Shown: in pieces, positions 37,516-47,020 of the stretch
How the letters are laid out: every line of letters begins with the position of its first letter
Numbering within the stretch: the first letter of the stretch is position 1
Assembly (NCBI GenBank): GCA_002495525.1
Contig: DAFS01000037.1
Location: 19,099-83,098 of the forward strand
DNA: 64,000 bases
From: Euryarchaeota archaeon UBA89
GTDB lineage: Archaea; Thermoplasmatota; Poseidoniia; Poseidoniales; Thalassarchaeaceae
Direction of reading: 5' to 3'
Program-made: the position numbers and the translations under genes
Notes under the pieces: model-generated
Told to the model about the DNA's origin: nothing
What the model saw: only the letters and a program-made list of their open reading frames with translations
Database searches by the model: none

Positions 37516-38322
37516 TCAAATTGAACGCATTCTTCCGCCATCTACTGCTAAGCTAATTCCTCTGACAGAGCCGCTACTTGGTAAACAAAGCCATGTAACT
37601 GCTGCTCCAGTTTCTAATGGGTCGATTAGTCTCTGAATTGGTACTGAATCCATCCATTTATCTTGAACTGATTGTATTGAGCCTCCAGTCCTATCTGAAA
37701 TTGATTTGGCAAGTGATCCAAGCCTATCTGTATCTGTAAATCCTGGAAGAATATTATTTATCGTGATGCAAGGGCTCAACTCTCTTGAAAGAGATTTAGC
37801 CCATGAACCCATGGCCCCTCTCAGTGTATTTGAGAGTCCAATGTTATCTATTGGCTCTCTTACGGATGTAGAAATAATATTTACAATTCTACCATATCCT
37901 TCACTTTCCATAATTGGAGTCAGAATCTGAGTGATAGTATGTGCTGCATGCAGATGTCTTTTGAACGGGGCATCAAAATCATGTATTGTATTCGATAATA
38001 ATGGTCCACCTGGTGGCCCTCCTGCATTGTTAACTAAAATATGTATATTTTTATTTTCAATTAATTTATTTATTTTCGATTCTAAAGTAGAAGTATCTTC
38101 TAAATCAAGTATTAATTTTGAATGTCCACTACCATACATTTCTTCAAGTAAATCATCTAATTTATCCGAAGACCTAGCGCATACAACAACCTTTGCTCCT
38201 GCTCTCGCAAGCATTAATGAAGTAGCTCTACCTATACCTTTCGATGCACCACATACAAGTGCATTTTTACCGTTTAGTATTCCGTCTGCATAAGGAAATT
38301 CTGAGTCTAATATTTTATCCAT
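37516..38322 (-). CDS. Short-chain dehydrogenase/reductase with altered active site
   Basis: SDR fold, 268 aa: NAD(P) motif CGASKGIGRAT, the VVCARSSDKL strand, VNNAGGPPGG, and C-terminal LAVDGGRM. The catalytic Ser region is present (IVNIISTSVREP) but the canonical YxxxK is not; the aligned stretch reads GLSNTLRGAMGSWAKSL, with neither Tyr nor Lys in the expected places. A known SDR subgroup shares this LSN..R.A pattern, so the change is probably functional rather than decay. GGTGA lies 4 nt before ATG 38322. Substrate unknown. Confidence 0.82.
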   Translation of the reverse strand: MDKILDSEFPYADGILNGKNALVCGASKGIGRATSLMLARAGAKVVVCARSSDKLDDLLEEMYGSGHSKLILDLEDTSTLESKINKLIENKNIHILVNNAGGPPGGPLLSNTIHDFDAPFKRHLHAAHTITQILTPIMESEGYGRIVNIISTSVREPIDNIGLSNTLRGAMGSWAKSLSRELSPCITINNILPGFTDTDRLGSLAKSISDRTGGSIQSVQDKWMDSVPIQRLIDPLETGAAVTWLCLPSSGSVRGISLAVDGGRMRSI

Positions 38323-38330
38323 TTTTTCAC

Positions 38331-39077
38331 CTAATCAACGTAATGAGCATATGTTTCTTCCTCTAATTTTTGGTATACAACTTGTAATATCTCTTCCGGA
38401 GCGTTTCTAAAAGTGGGATGGGAACTATCTCCTTGAGGGCGTTTCATTTCGTCCCACCTCCCCTGTTCATATGAAATCAATGCTTCCTTCATCAAAATTC
38501 CTGCTAAAACAAGAGTTTCATAACATAAATCTTCATATTTCATTCCTCTTTTTACAGGAACTTCTCTTCGTAATAGCAATTGCCCAGTATCTACTCCGTT
38601 ATCACAGAAATGAGTAGATGAACCTATAGGTATGTCATGATATACACTCCAAGCAGGAGACGCAGAGCCTCTACATTCAGGTAATAGTCCTGGATGGCTA
38701 TTTACTACTCCATATTTTGGATAATCTAATATTTCTCCGCGAATTATTCTTGTACCACCAAAGACTATGATATCTAGATCTAATTCTCTTATATGTGGCA
38801 TTACTTCTTCTGAATTATGAATAGGCACTTCCACATGTTCAACGTCGATACCTTTCTGTGATAACTTTTCAAGTTGAATTTCAATTCTTTCTGCAATTCG
38901 ATTTCCCTCTATTCTTTTCAGAAATTTTTCTCTTTCTTCATCTGCAATTGCAGAATCTTCTGTAATGATAATTTTCGGTATAAAATCTTCTGATATTAAC
39001 TGTTCTAGCATTTCTCTGCCATATGGATGTTCTTTTAGAAGTAGATATGCAAAGTTCGGCTTGGGCATATTTCTCAT
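38331..39077 (-). CDS. Formyltransferase-fold protein (10-formyl-THF dependent type)
   Basis: A 248-aa protein with the formyl-transferase N-terminal fold. The catalytic Asn-His pair is in VVNSHPGLLPECRGSASPAW and the catalytic Asp in DNGVDTGQLL, as in Fmt, GARTfase and sugar N-formyltransferases. There is no Fmt C-terminal tRNA-binding domain, and archaea do not formylate initiator tRNA, so a small-molecule amine is the likely acceptor. First gene of the five-gene operon that runs to 33639. ATG 39077; a second ATG at 39068 is possible. Confidence 0.82.
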   Translation of the reverse strand: MRNMPKPNFAYLLLKEHPYGREMLEQLISEDFIPKIIITEDSAIADEEREKFLKRIEGNRIAERIEIQLEKLSQKGIDVEHVEVPIHNSEEVMPHIRELDLDIIVFGGTRIIRGEILDYPKYGVVNSHPGLLPECRGSASPAWSVYHDIPIGSSTHFCDNGVDTGQLLLRREVPVKRGMKYEDLCYETLVLAGILMKEALISYEQGRWDEMKRPQGDSSHPTFRNAPEEILQVVYQKLEEETYAHYVD

Positions 39078-39133
39078 TCATCGCAGAGGTTTCTGATACC
39101 CGTTCTTTTCGGTGTGGATATTTCTAATTTATA

Positions 39134-39304
39134 TCATATAACTTCAAAAATTAGGTAACCAATTCCGACTCCAACTGATATAGAAATTATTACTCCTAAT
39201 AGTATTACCTTCTTTAGTTTAGAAATTATACCCTTTATAGGAAGTCCGAAACCATCGTCGGATGCATTAATTATATCATAAATCATCTTTAGTTGTGGAA
39301 GCAT
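39134..39304 (-). CDS. Small single-helix membrane protein downstream of aspS
   Basis: A 56-aa ORF (ATG 39304) starting 16 bp after the aspS stop. A helical N-terminal half with basic residues (PIKGIISKLKK) is followed by one hydrophobic segment, VILLGVIISISVGVGIGYLIF, ending near the C-terminus, so it would be tail-anchored. Size and topology recall archaeal SecE, but I see no SecE sequence signature. Position suggests cotranscription with trmI and aspS. Function unknown. Confidence 0.5.
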   Translation of the reverse strand: MLPQLKMIYDIINASDDGFGLPIKGIISKLKKVILLGVIISISVGVGIGYLIFEVI

Positions 39305-39320
39305 ATTAATCTCTTCTTAG

Positions 39321-40730
39321 TTAGGGTGTTACTCTCGTTCTATCTCTTGGGAATAATACTACTTCACGGACATTTCCTGCTCCGGTAAGAACCATCAATA
39401 ATCTTGCAACTCCTAATCCCCAACCTGCGTGTGGAGGAGCTCCATAACGAAAACCATCAGTATAGAATGTAAAATCTTCAGGATTGAGATCCATATCTCT
39501 GAGGTTCTGTTCAAGTACATCCACTCTGTGCTCTCTTTGTCCTCCGCTAGTCATTTCATCACGTCCATAATTTAAGTCAAAACCTCGACTTAGTTGCCCT
39601 CCAGAATCACTTTTCTCTGTTTTATTATGATAAATGTAGAATGGTTTCATCGCCATCGGCCATCTAGGGAGAAAATGAAATCCAGGATATATTGCTGCTA
39701 TTAAGTCGCAATGATGACTCTCAATATCGTCCCCCCATTCAATATCGCCTCCTCCATTCTTGACAATTTCAATCGCTTCAGAATATGGAATTCTTGGAAA
39801 CGGTAGTTCAGGAACCTCGACAGTGATTTCTTCTTCACCTTGACTAACTTTGTAGTCATTAATAGCCTGAATTAAATTTTGATCATTTTCAGAAACAGAC
39901 GACCAGATATGATGAATCATCCTTTCCTGAACTCCCATTACATCATCATCGTTCATCCATGCGCCTTCAATATCAAAAGAAATAAACTCATTCAAATGTC
40001 TGTAAGTATCATGTTTTTCAGCTCTAAATGCCGGTCCAATTTCAAAAACTCTTTCCAATCCTCCAAGGACTGCTAATTGTTTGTAAAGTTGTGGTGACTG
40101 GCTGAGGAAAGCAGGTGTATCAAAGTACATCATAGGAAATAGATTAGTCCCTCCTTCAGATGCGCTAGCAATAATTTTAGGGCTATTCATTTCCATAAAT
40201 CCTTCCTTGATTAAGTGCTCTCTACCATACTGTAGAACTTTACTTCTTAATTGGAACATTGCATTTACGTGAGTTCTTCTCAAATCCAAATGCCTATTGT
40301 CTAATCTAATATCTAATCCAATTTTGACATCATCAATAATTCCAACTGGTAATGGTGTTGCCGCTTCTGCTAATACCTGCCCTGATGTCACATTAACTTC
40401 ATATTCCGGTGGGGGTAAAGGTTCTCCTTCTGCTACCTTCGGAGGTCTTTTTTGTGCCACAAGGCCAGTGACTTGAACTGTTGATTCTCTAGTAGAAGAT
40501 TGAATCAAATCGAAAGTTTCCGAATTCATATTATCCTTTTTCAAAAATGCTTGAATATGTCCTGTTCCATCTCTCAGCATCAGGAAGCAGATAGCACCTC
40601 TACCACGTATTGTTTCTGCATATCCTGCTATACTAACCTCTTCACCTACTAATGATTCTCCTTCACTTACAATTTGACCTATCGTATGTGTTCGGTAAGA
40701 TGTAGGTTCCCATTGGCTACTGTCTCTCAT
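39321..40730 (-). CDS. aspS: Aspartyl-tRNA synthetase (archaeal type)
   Basis: Class IIb synthetase of 469 aa. An OB-fold anticodon-binding domain (about 10-125) precedes the catalytic core. Motif 2 is [15 protein letters not shown], motif 3 [15 protein letters not shown], and the C-terminus [16 protein letters not shown] is typical of archaeal Asp[14 protein letters not shown] and [10 protein letters not shown] bind aspartate and ATP. Many archaeal AspRS also charge tRNA-Asn; no asnS is in view, but that cannot be settled here. ATG 40730 is preferred; the frame opens at TTG 40763. Follows trmI by 35 bp. Confidence 0.94.
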   Translation of the reverse strand: MRDSSQWEPTSYRTHTIGQIVSEGESLVGEEVSIAGYAETIRGRGAICFLMLRDGTGHIQAFLKKDNMNSETFDLIQSSTRESTVQVTGLVAQKRPPKVAEGEPLPPPEYEVNVTSGQVLAEAATPLPVGIIDDVKIGLDIRLDNRHLDLRRTHVNAMFQLRSKVLQYGREHLIKEGFMEMNSPKIIASASEGGTNLFPMMYFDTPAFLSQSPQLYKQLAVLGGLERVFEIGPAFRAEKHDTYRHLNEFISFDIEGAWMNDDDVMGVQERMIHHIWSSVSENDQNLIQAINDYKVSQGEEEITVEVPELPFPRIPYSEAIEIVKNGGGDIEWGDDIESHHCDLIAAIYPGFHFLPRWPMAMKPFYIYHNKTEKSDSGGQLSRGFDLNYGRDEMTSGGQREHRVDVLEQNLRDMDLNPEDFTFYTDGFRYGAPPHAGWGLGVARLLMVLTGAGNVREVVLFPRDRTRVTP

Positions 40731-40765
40731 GGTTTGGCGGAGGAATACTTGGTTATGAATCAAAT

Positions 40766-41578
40766 CTATTCTTCTTCCTCAGATGCTAATTTAGTAGCAA
40801 TCAACAAAAATGCTGTATGGCCCATTGGTTGGTTCCCAGGTCTGACTCCCCCTTTACTCGCTTTACTCCATTTTCTTTCGATAATTTCTCCGGCCCATTC
40901 GATATTCATATTTTCATCTTCACAAGCATTCCAAGACTTTTCTAACTGAGATGAGGTAGGGCAATAGCATGCAATTCTTCCACCTACTCGAAGGCAAGGA
41001 ACCACTGCATTCAATACATTCCAAGGCTCTGCCACATCTATGATGGCGGAATCTATTTCAAAACAAATTTCTCTCACTCGATCAGTTATATTAGATAAAT
41101 CATCAATAACTAAATGCCAATTAGGAAACTCGGGTAAGAATTCTTGTAACCTATCCATATTTTGTTTTCCGACCAATGCATGTTCCTCTCGAACTTCTAC
41201 CGAAATCAGTGTTCCGCTATTCCCTAACACATTAGCTATATTCATAGCTAGACCTGCTGAACCATGCCCTCCTTCTAGAACTCGGCTACCTACTCCAATT
41301 CCTAGCCAAGAAATTAAGAAACCAGAGTCTTTGATACCAATAGTTTGGGCTCTTCTAACCATATTTCGACGCGCTTCAGGAAGAGATGCTTTGACTATAG
41401 TAAGAGATTTTTGCCCTACTTGTATCCTTTCACCTATTGAGTATCCATCTAGTAGTTGTCCTGAATCAAATCTGCCTAGACCTTTTATCTTGACTTCACC
41501 CGGTTTTTTTTGTAACAAATATGCTCTGCCATCATCTTCTCTTAGAGCCACCCAATCTAGGTCATTGATTTCAGTCAT
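40766..41578 (-). CDS. trmI: tRNA (adenine-58-N1)-methyltransferase TrmI-like
   Basis: SAM methyltransferase of the TrmI/GCD14 family. An N-terminal beta-barrel is followed by SRVLEGGHGSAGLAMNIA (SAM site), the acidic SVEVREEHALVGKQN and VIDVAEPWNVLNAVVPCLRVGGRIACYCPTSSQ, with the family's D-x-PxPW region changed to DVAEPW. It ends with GGVRPGNQPMGHTAFLLIA, like the archaeal enzymes. ATG 41578 gives 270 aa; the open frame extends to 41656 but those residues do not fit the family. Upstream of and probably cotranscribed with aspS. Confidence 0.85.
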   Translation of the reverse strand: MTEINDLDWVALREDDGRAYLLQKKPGEVKIKGLGRFDSGQLLDGYSIGERIQVGQKSLTIVKASLPEARRNMVRRAQTIGIKDSGFLISWLGIGVGSRVLEGGHGSAGLAMNIANVLGNSGTLISVEVREEHALVGKQNMDRLQEFLPEFPNWHLVIDDLSNITDRVREICFEIDSAIIDVAEPWNVLNAVVPCLRVGGRIACYCPTSSQLEKSWNACEDENMNIEWAGEIIERKWSKASKGGVRPGNQPMGHTAFLLIATKLASEEEE

Positions 41579-41698
41579 TGATTCTACGAAAAGGTTCCAT
41601 GATATCAAGTCATTTGATTGAGAAGTTAGTTTATTTTGATTTATTCTTATAAACAAATCTTAGATAAGATTATACGAAGTTGTACAAGCGTTCATTTA

Positions 41699-44600
41699 GT
41701 GTTGAGGAACGAATTGTACAGTTCTATCTTGGCCCTCGCCATGGTGTCATTAATGGTTATTATGACTTTAGGGGGGCTTTTTGACTCAGATGAGCAAGAT
41801 TTCTATGAGCTCAACGAACTTGAAAAAGAGGAATTACCACTCTTTGCATCCAGCCCAGGTCATACTGTGTTCGGTGAATATGTAGGCGCCCATTGGTGTG
41901 GTCCTTGTATGAGTAGTGCATCCCCTTCTCTCCATAATTTGAAAACATCTAATCCTGAAGATTTCACATATATTTCGTTTTTCGAAGGTTCCGGAACTGG
42001 ATGGCCTTCTGATTCAATTGGTAGTTCTGGGACAAGAAGAGACCACGTAATGGGTGCATCTAGTGGTTACCCTACATTCTCTTTTGCAGATGAGCAAGCA
42101 GGTTCTTGTTACAAAGTAGGCGCTGGTGGAACAAATTACTATGATGCAGATTTCACATCTGGTGGATGTATGGCACCATCTTCTACAGATTTTTCTATGG
42201 AACTTTCCACTTCCCTAAATCCTTCAGGAGATACTGTCACCACTGATTTGTCAATTTCATACTTAGGGACCATACCATCAGTTTCAGTGTATGTATATGC
42301 AGCCATTACCGAACAATCAGGGGCTGAAAACTATGACGATGGATACAAGCCCCATCATGTTTGGAGATCTTGGTTGTTAGACAGTAGCCAGAGTGGATTT
42401 GAACAAGTAGTCCTTTCACCTAGTTCAACTGCTGAACTTTCTTGGGATAAACCTTTGAGCACTGTTAGAGCTGCAGGTGGCAATACTCAATTTGAGAATT
42501 TTTGGCCTGTAGTTGCACTAATGGACGGCCCTCACACAACCTACAATAATTTCTATTCTGCTGTTGATTTGGACATGGCTCCCTTAGTTGATATGGGGAT
42601 ATCTGATTTCACTATTCAAGGCGATTCTGGTTTCGTTCAAGGTGATGAAATAGTTTTACAGACTATTATTAGAAATAATGGTGTTGAAACATACTCTGAG
42701 GGTGGACAAATCAGTATATACTATCTTGATGGTTCCGAGGAACAGCTAATCTCTAGCACCTCATTGAATAATAATATTGCATCCGGTTCTACTCAAATGT
42801 TGACAACTGATTTTGACACTTCCTCGATTGAAATGTCGCCCTCAGGTACCTCAGTATTTAGGGCGAGACTTTCAAATCTGGAAGGCGATAGAATACCGAG
42901 TAATAATTATCAAGATGTAGCTGGGCTACATGATTTGCCTCCAGTGCCAATTACCCCTACTTCCGTCTCTTCTCCTAATGTAAATAGAGGCAGTTCCATT
43001 CAATTTGAAGTAACTGCAATATCAAATGACTTAGTTGATACGATTGAATCTATGTATCCTACATTGCATTATTCAGAGGCAGGTTCTGGTTCTTGGGATG
43101 ATACATGGATTGAAGGGCCTGAAATTATTGGAAATGGTGGGAATGCAAGGTACTTATATTCAATAAATACTGAATTAACTTCACAAGTAGGTGACTATGA
43201 TCTTAGAGTGATGTGGACAGATGCAGGTGGACAAGATAGTGAATGGTTAATTTCAGAGGATGCATTTGTACTTCAAAACGCACTGCCTTCAATTTATTCA
43301 AGTAGTGATGATCAATATTCTGGAATGCCTACAGTGAAAGTAGATACTGAAGAAAAGGTTTCCATAATAGGCTTAATCAGTGATGCGGAGACTCCTTTGC
43401 AACTTCTAGATATATCAAGTGATGACGGTGAATTCTTGTCATGGGATTCAGTAAACTTAGAATTAACAGTCAAATTTACACAAGTAGTTAGAGATAGTCA
43501 CGGAAATGCATTGCCACAAGGAATTTACATTAGTGTCAATGACGGAGACGATATTAATTCAGGACTAATTTTATTCAATGTTATAGAAAATGGTGCTCCC
43601 CGTTGGTCTCCTATTAATACACAATCATTCAATGAAGGAGGTTATGGGAGTATCACATTTACAAATTATCTTTCAGATACCGATGATGCTGGGAACCCTG
43701 TGCCGGTAGCTGAACTTACATTATCAATAATTGATGTATCTGATGAAAATCTAGTTGAAGTGGATTTAAACGGCCATTCCTTATCAGTAGTCTCTTTGAA
43801 TGAAGATGACTTTGGAATTGTTGATATTGTAATTAGGGCTAGTGATGGTATAAAATTCTCAGATACAGTTGTTACTTTCCATGTCCTCAATGTTAATGAT
43901 GCACCTAGGATTAATTTAACCGATATAGAACAAATTAATCTTCAAACTGGAGATATTTATTCAATAAATCTACTGGAAAGAATTTCAGATATCGATAATT
44001 CGGATGAAGAAATTTGGGTAGTTGTAGAAAATCAAGTTCCAGGAGGAACTCAGTGGAATCCTATAACTGGTGATTTATTCATGTCTTGGCAAGATTCTGG
44101 GACTCAGATGGTTATTATCACTGCTGAAGATAGACATGGTTTTTCCTCCTCTTTTGTAATCACTGTTAATGTAGTAGATGATTTACCTTTAATCTGGAAA
44201 TATGGTTCAATTGGTGACTTTACAATTTCTATCGATACAACTGATTATTACACTAATCCTTCGGTCTCAATTACCAATGTAGGAGTTCTTCAATTATCAG
44301 AGATTTCAGTATTTTGGGGTATTTGTAATTCTGTAACTGGGATCTGCCATACTTCTGGAATATCTCACAATCTAGGTCCATTTATCGTGAATCACATTAG
44401 CGGTGATGGGTTGGGTGTCGGAGATTACATGACATTCACTGTAAGAGCCGTCGATCAGAATGGGATGGATAGAGTGACAGAAGAAACTTACAAGATTCAT
44501 GCAACATTGCCTGAGTTAGTTTTCGAAGATGAAAATCCTACTTCAAACGATGCATCATCTAGTTCTACATTGTCTCCATTAATGGTGATAGGAATTTTGA

Positions 44601-44863
44601 GTTTAGTAGTTCTATCTGTATTGGTAGCATCTCTTTCAACAGTTGCAATTATGAGGAGGAAAAAGAATGATGTCGAAGAATCTCGATATATTTCACAAGC
44701 ACCATTCGAATTGATGGATGATGTAACTTCTCCAAAGAGTTCGTCAAAGCTACCTCCGCCACCTCCAATGATGCCTAAATTACCTGCCACTGGTCTTCCA
44801 GATGGCTGGTCAATGGAACAGTGGTATCACTATGGAGAAGAATATCTCCGACGCCAAAAATGA
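41699..44863 (+). CDS. Secreted thioredoxin-domain surface protein with cadherin-like repeats
   Basis: About 1054 aa from GTG 41699; the exact start is uncertain because the frame opens at TTG 41636. A signal peptide or anchor (about 8-28) precedes an Omp28/thioredoxin-like domain with VGAHWCGPCMSS and a long insert. Then come a CARDB-like domain, Ig/cadherin-like domains (DTDDAGNPVP, VLNVNDAPR, IDNSDE), a transmembrane helix (about 960-985) and a cytoplasmic tail with a Pro run and GLPDGWSMEQWYHYGEEYL. The redox head would lie outside the cell. It could act on disulfides of surface proteins; that is inference from the CxxC. Confidence 0.75.
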   Translation: MLRNELYSSILALAMVSLMVIMTLGGLFDSDEQDFYELNELEKEELPLFASSPGHTVFGEYVGAHWCGPCMSSASPSLHNLKTSNPEDFTYISFFEGSGTGWPSDSIGSSGTRRDHVMGASSGYPTFSFADEQAGSCYKVGAGGTNYYDADFTSGGCMAPSSTDFSMELSTSLNPSGDTVTTDLSISYLGTIPSVSVYVYAAITEQSGAENYDDGYKPHHVWRSWLLDSSQSGFEQVVLSPSSTAELSWDKPLSTVRAAGGNTQFENFWPVVALMDGPHTTYNNFYSAVDLDMAPLVDMGISDFTIQGDSGFVQGDEIVLQTIIRNNGVETYSEGGQISIYYLDGSEEQLISSTSLNNNIASGSTQMLTTDFDTSSIEMSPSGTSVFRARLSNLEGDRIPSNNYQDVAGLHDLPPVPITPTSVSSPNVNRGSSIQFEVTAISNDLVDTIESMYPTLHYSEAGSGSWDDTWIEGPEIIGNGGNARYLYSINTELTSQVGDYDLRVMWTDAGGQDSEWLISEDAFVLQNALPSIYSSSDDQYSGMPTVKVDTEEKVSIIGLISDAETPLQLLDISSDDGEFLSWDSVNLELTVKFTQVVRDSHGNALPQGIYISVNDGDDINSGLILFNVIENGAPRWSPINTQSFNEGGYGSITFTNYLSDTDDAGNPVPVAELTLSIIDVSDENLVEVDLNGHSLSVVSLNEDDFGIVDIVIRASDGIKFSDTVVTFHVLNVNDAPRINLTDIEQINLQTGDIYSINLLERISDIDNSDEEIWVVVENQVPGGTQWNPITGDLFMSWQDSGTQMVIITAEDRHGFSSSFVITVNVVDDLPLIWKYGSIGDFTISIDTTDYYTNPSVSITNVGVLQLSEISVFWGICNSVTGICHTSGISHNLGPFIVNHISGDGLGVGDYMTFTVRAVDQNGMDRVTEETYKIHATLPELVFEDENPTSNDASSSSTLSPLMVIGILSLVVLSVLVASLSTVAIMRRKKNDVEESRYISQAPFELMDDVTSPKSSSKLPPPPPMMPKLPATGLPDGWSMEQWYHYGEEYLRRQK

Positions 44864-44871
44864 TTTTTTTT
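44864..44871 (+). terminator. T8 run, probable terminator
   Basis: Eight T residues directly follow the stop codon of the thioredoxin-domain gene and precede the lon leader. This is the plainest oligo-T terminator in the window; no hairpin is needed for archaeal RNA polymerase. Confidence 0.45.
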
Positions 44872-44890
44872 GCTAATGCTTCTATGACGC

Positions 44891-44904
44891 ACCTTCAAGA
44901 AGGT
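44891..44904. promoter_or_regulatory. Inverted repeat upstream of lonB
   Basis: ACCTTC, two A and GAAGGT form a perfect 6-bp inverted repeat 32 bp before the TTG start of lonB. It may be an operator for a stress regulator or a leader hairpin. Only position and symmetry support this. Confidence 0.3.
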
Positions 44905-44936
44905 CAGACTTACAGGACTAATCCCGAGGGAGTCAC

Positions 44937-46979
44937 TTGTCAGACGAAACAGATGAATCATTAGCGAAGGAAAACCCTCTTGAAAGTTGGGAAGATGGCG
45001 CTGCCTTCGGCGTCGCACAAGAAAAAGATCCCGTATGTAAAGTACCCGTTGAAGAATGGATTAAGAAAGTCGAAATTACTTCTACTGCAGATGTCCCCAT
45101 ACCTGAAAAATTAGTTGATCAGGTTATTGGACAGGAAGCCGCATCAATAGTTGTCAGAAAGGCTGCAGAGCAGAGAAGACACGTAATCATGGTCGGTGAA
45201 CCAGGTACTGGAAAGTCAATGTTAGCACGTTCAATGACAGAATTCCTCCCTAAAGAACAACTAGAAGACATTCTAGTCTATCGAAATCAAGATGATGAGA
45301 ATGAACCTAAGGTTAGAACAGTTCCTGCTGGCAGAGGTTCAAGGATAATTTCTGAGCGCAAAGCTTTGATTAGACAGCAGAGAGAAAGAACGAATCGAAC
45401 ACTCTTATTTATTGTCTTAATAGTTGGTGCTGCTTTAGTTCTAGCAACACTATCTAGTGGAGAAATATTAACGCTAATTTTTGGTTCGTTCTTATTGATA
45501 TTTGGTTATTTTTTCCTTAGAGGGAGACTTACTGCAGGTGATGAAGGAAATATCCCTAAACTCCTTGTGAAACATGAACGGAATGAAGAACCTCCTTTCA
45601 TTGATGCTACAGGAACTCTTGCAGGGGCTTTACTGGGTGATGTTAGACATGATCCGTTCCAGTCAGGTGCAGACTTAGCTACACCTGCTCACGAGAGAGT
45701 TGAGCCTGGTGCAGTTCACAGAGCAAACAAGGGCGTACTTTACATCGATGAGATTAGAATGCTTAGGATGGAAGAACAGCAAGCATTACTAGTAGCCATG
45801 CAAGAAAAGGCGCTTTCAATTTCAGGTCGTTCCGAGCGTTCATCTGGAGCCTTAACTAAATCCGAGCCAGTACCTACTGATTTTATTTTAATTGCTGCAG
45901 GAAATCTTGATAGCATACAGAACATGCATCCTGCTCTTAGAAGTAGAATTAGAGGATATGGATATGAAGTGTATGTCAATACTGATATGCCAGATACTGA
46001 AAAAAATCGCCGTAGATTAATCCGTTTCGTATCTCAGGAAGTTGTCAATGAAAGAAAGAAAACATCAGGAAAACCGATTCCCCATTTCGATATTGAATCT
46101 ATTGGACTTATCCTGAAAGAAGCCCAGAGGCGTAGTGGCCGCAGAGGTAGGCTTTCACTAAGATTACGTGAACTCGGGGGTTTAATACGGATTGCAGGTG
46201 ATTTAGCGGTTGAAGAAAATGCAGAAATTACCAATGCATCGCATATTATTAGAGCCAGAGCAATTGCGAAACCGCTTGAGCAACAAGTTGCAGATAGGTA
46301 TTTAGAAAGACAAGCAGATTACTCTATGATTGTAAATAAGGGTGAGAGAATAGGAAGAGTAAATGGATTAGCAGTGCTTGGTGCTGATTCAGGACTTTCT
46401 GATTATTCAGGAGTAGTACTGCCAGTAGAAGCTATGGTGACAGCAGCACATGGTAGATCCGGTCAAGTGATAGCCACTGGTGGCCTTTCAGACTTGGCTA
46501 AAGAATCAGTAACAAATATTAGTGCTGTAGTCAAAAAATTAACTGGAAATGATATCAAAGATTTCGATGTTCATGTTCAATTCCCTGGGACACATAATGT
46601 TGATGGAGATAGCGCATCGATAACCATGGCCACTGCTATAATAAGTGCATTTGAAGGGTTACCCATTGAACAGAACCTTGCTATGACAGGTTCTCTATCA
46701 ATTAGAGGTGAAGTACTCCCTATTGGAGGGGTTTCTGCTAAGATTGAAGCGGCTGCTAAATCAGGTATTGAAACTATTATAATTCCTCGCTCTAATATGC
46801 AAGATGTATTAATTGATGAACAATATGAATCTATGGTTACAGTAATTCCGGTCGATTCCCTAGATGAGGTTCTAAAACATGCACTTGTTGGTTCAGAAGA
46901 TAAAGTTTCATTGGTTGAAAGATTAGCATTGGTTATTGATACTATTTCTAATACTGCCGATACTCAACCGTCAGCCTGA
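44937..46979 (+). CDS. lon: Archaeal membrane-bound ATP-dependent protease LonB
   Basis: LonB, 680 aa. AAA+ module with Walker A GEPGTGKS (87-94), two transmembrane helices (about 155-176 and 177-195) inserted after it as in archaeal LonB, Walker B VLYIDEIRML, and the C-terminal protease domain with the Ser-Lys dyad S559 (GDSASITMA) and K602 (GGVSAKIEAA). It degrades damaged and regulatory proteins at the inner face of the membrane. The start is TTG 44937, supported by a GGGAG ribosome-binding site 4 nt upstream; no ATG exists before the Walker A region. Confidence 0.95.
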   Translation: MSDETDESLAKENPLESWEDGAAFGVAQEKDPVCKVPVEEWIKKVEITSTADVPIPEKLVDQVIGQEAASIVVRKAAEQRRHVIMVGEPGTGKSMLARSMTEFLPKEQLEDILVYRNQDDENEPKVRTVPAGRGSRIISERKALIRQQRERTNRTLLFIVLIVGAALVLATLSSGEILTLIFGSFLLIFGYFFLRGRLTAGDEGNIPKLLVKHERNEEPPFIDATGTLAGALLGDVRHDPFQSGADLATPAHERVEPGAVHRANKGVLYIDEIRMLRMEEQQALLVAMQEKALSISGRSERSSGALTKSEPVPTDFILIAAGNLDSIQNMHPALRSRIRGYGYEVYVNTDMPDTEKNRRRLIRFVSQEVVNERKKTSGKPIPHFDIESIGLILKEAQRRSGRRGRLSLRLRELGGLIRIAGDLAVEENAEITNASHIIRARAIAKPLEQQVADRYLERQADYSMIVNKGERIGRVNGLAVLGADSGLSDYSGVVLPVEAMVTAAHGRSGQVIATGGLSDLAKESVTNISAVVKKLTGNDIKDFDVHVQFPGTHNVDGDSASITMATAIISAFEGLPIEQNLAMTGSLSIRGEVLPIGGVSAKIEAAAKSGIETIIIPRSNMQDVLIDEQYESMVTVIPVDSLDEVLKHALVGSEDKVSLVERLALVIDTISNTADTQPSA

Positions 46980-47020
46980 AGTCCCCTCAAAACTAAGTGT
47001 TCAACCCGCACGGTGGATTT

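Noticed and set aside
38331..39077. Formyltransferase as methionyl-tRNA formyltransferase (fmt)
   Set aside because: No C-terminal tRNA-binding domain and archaea do not use formyl-Met initiation; kept as a general formyltransferase.
39134..39304. Small membrane protein as SecE
   Set aside because: Size and single helix fit, but no recognisable SecE residues; left as unknown.
44783..44797. LPATG in the thioredoxin-domain surface protein as a sortase signal
   Set aside because: It lies in the cytoplasmic tail after the membrane helix, followed by more protein; no sortase gene is present.
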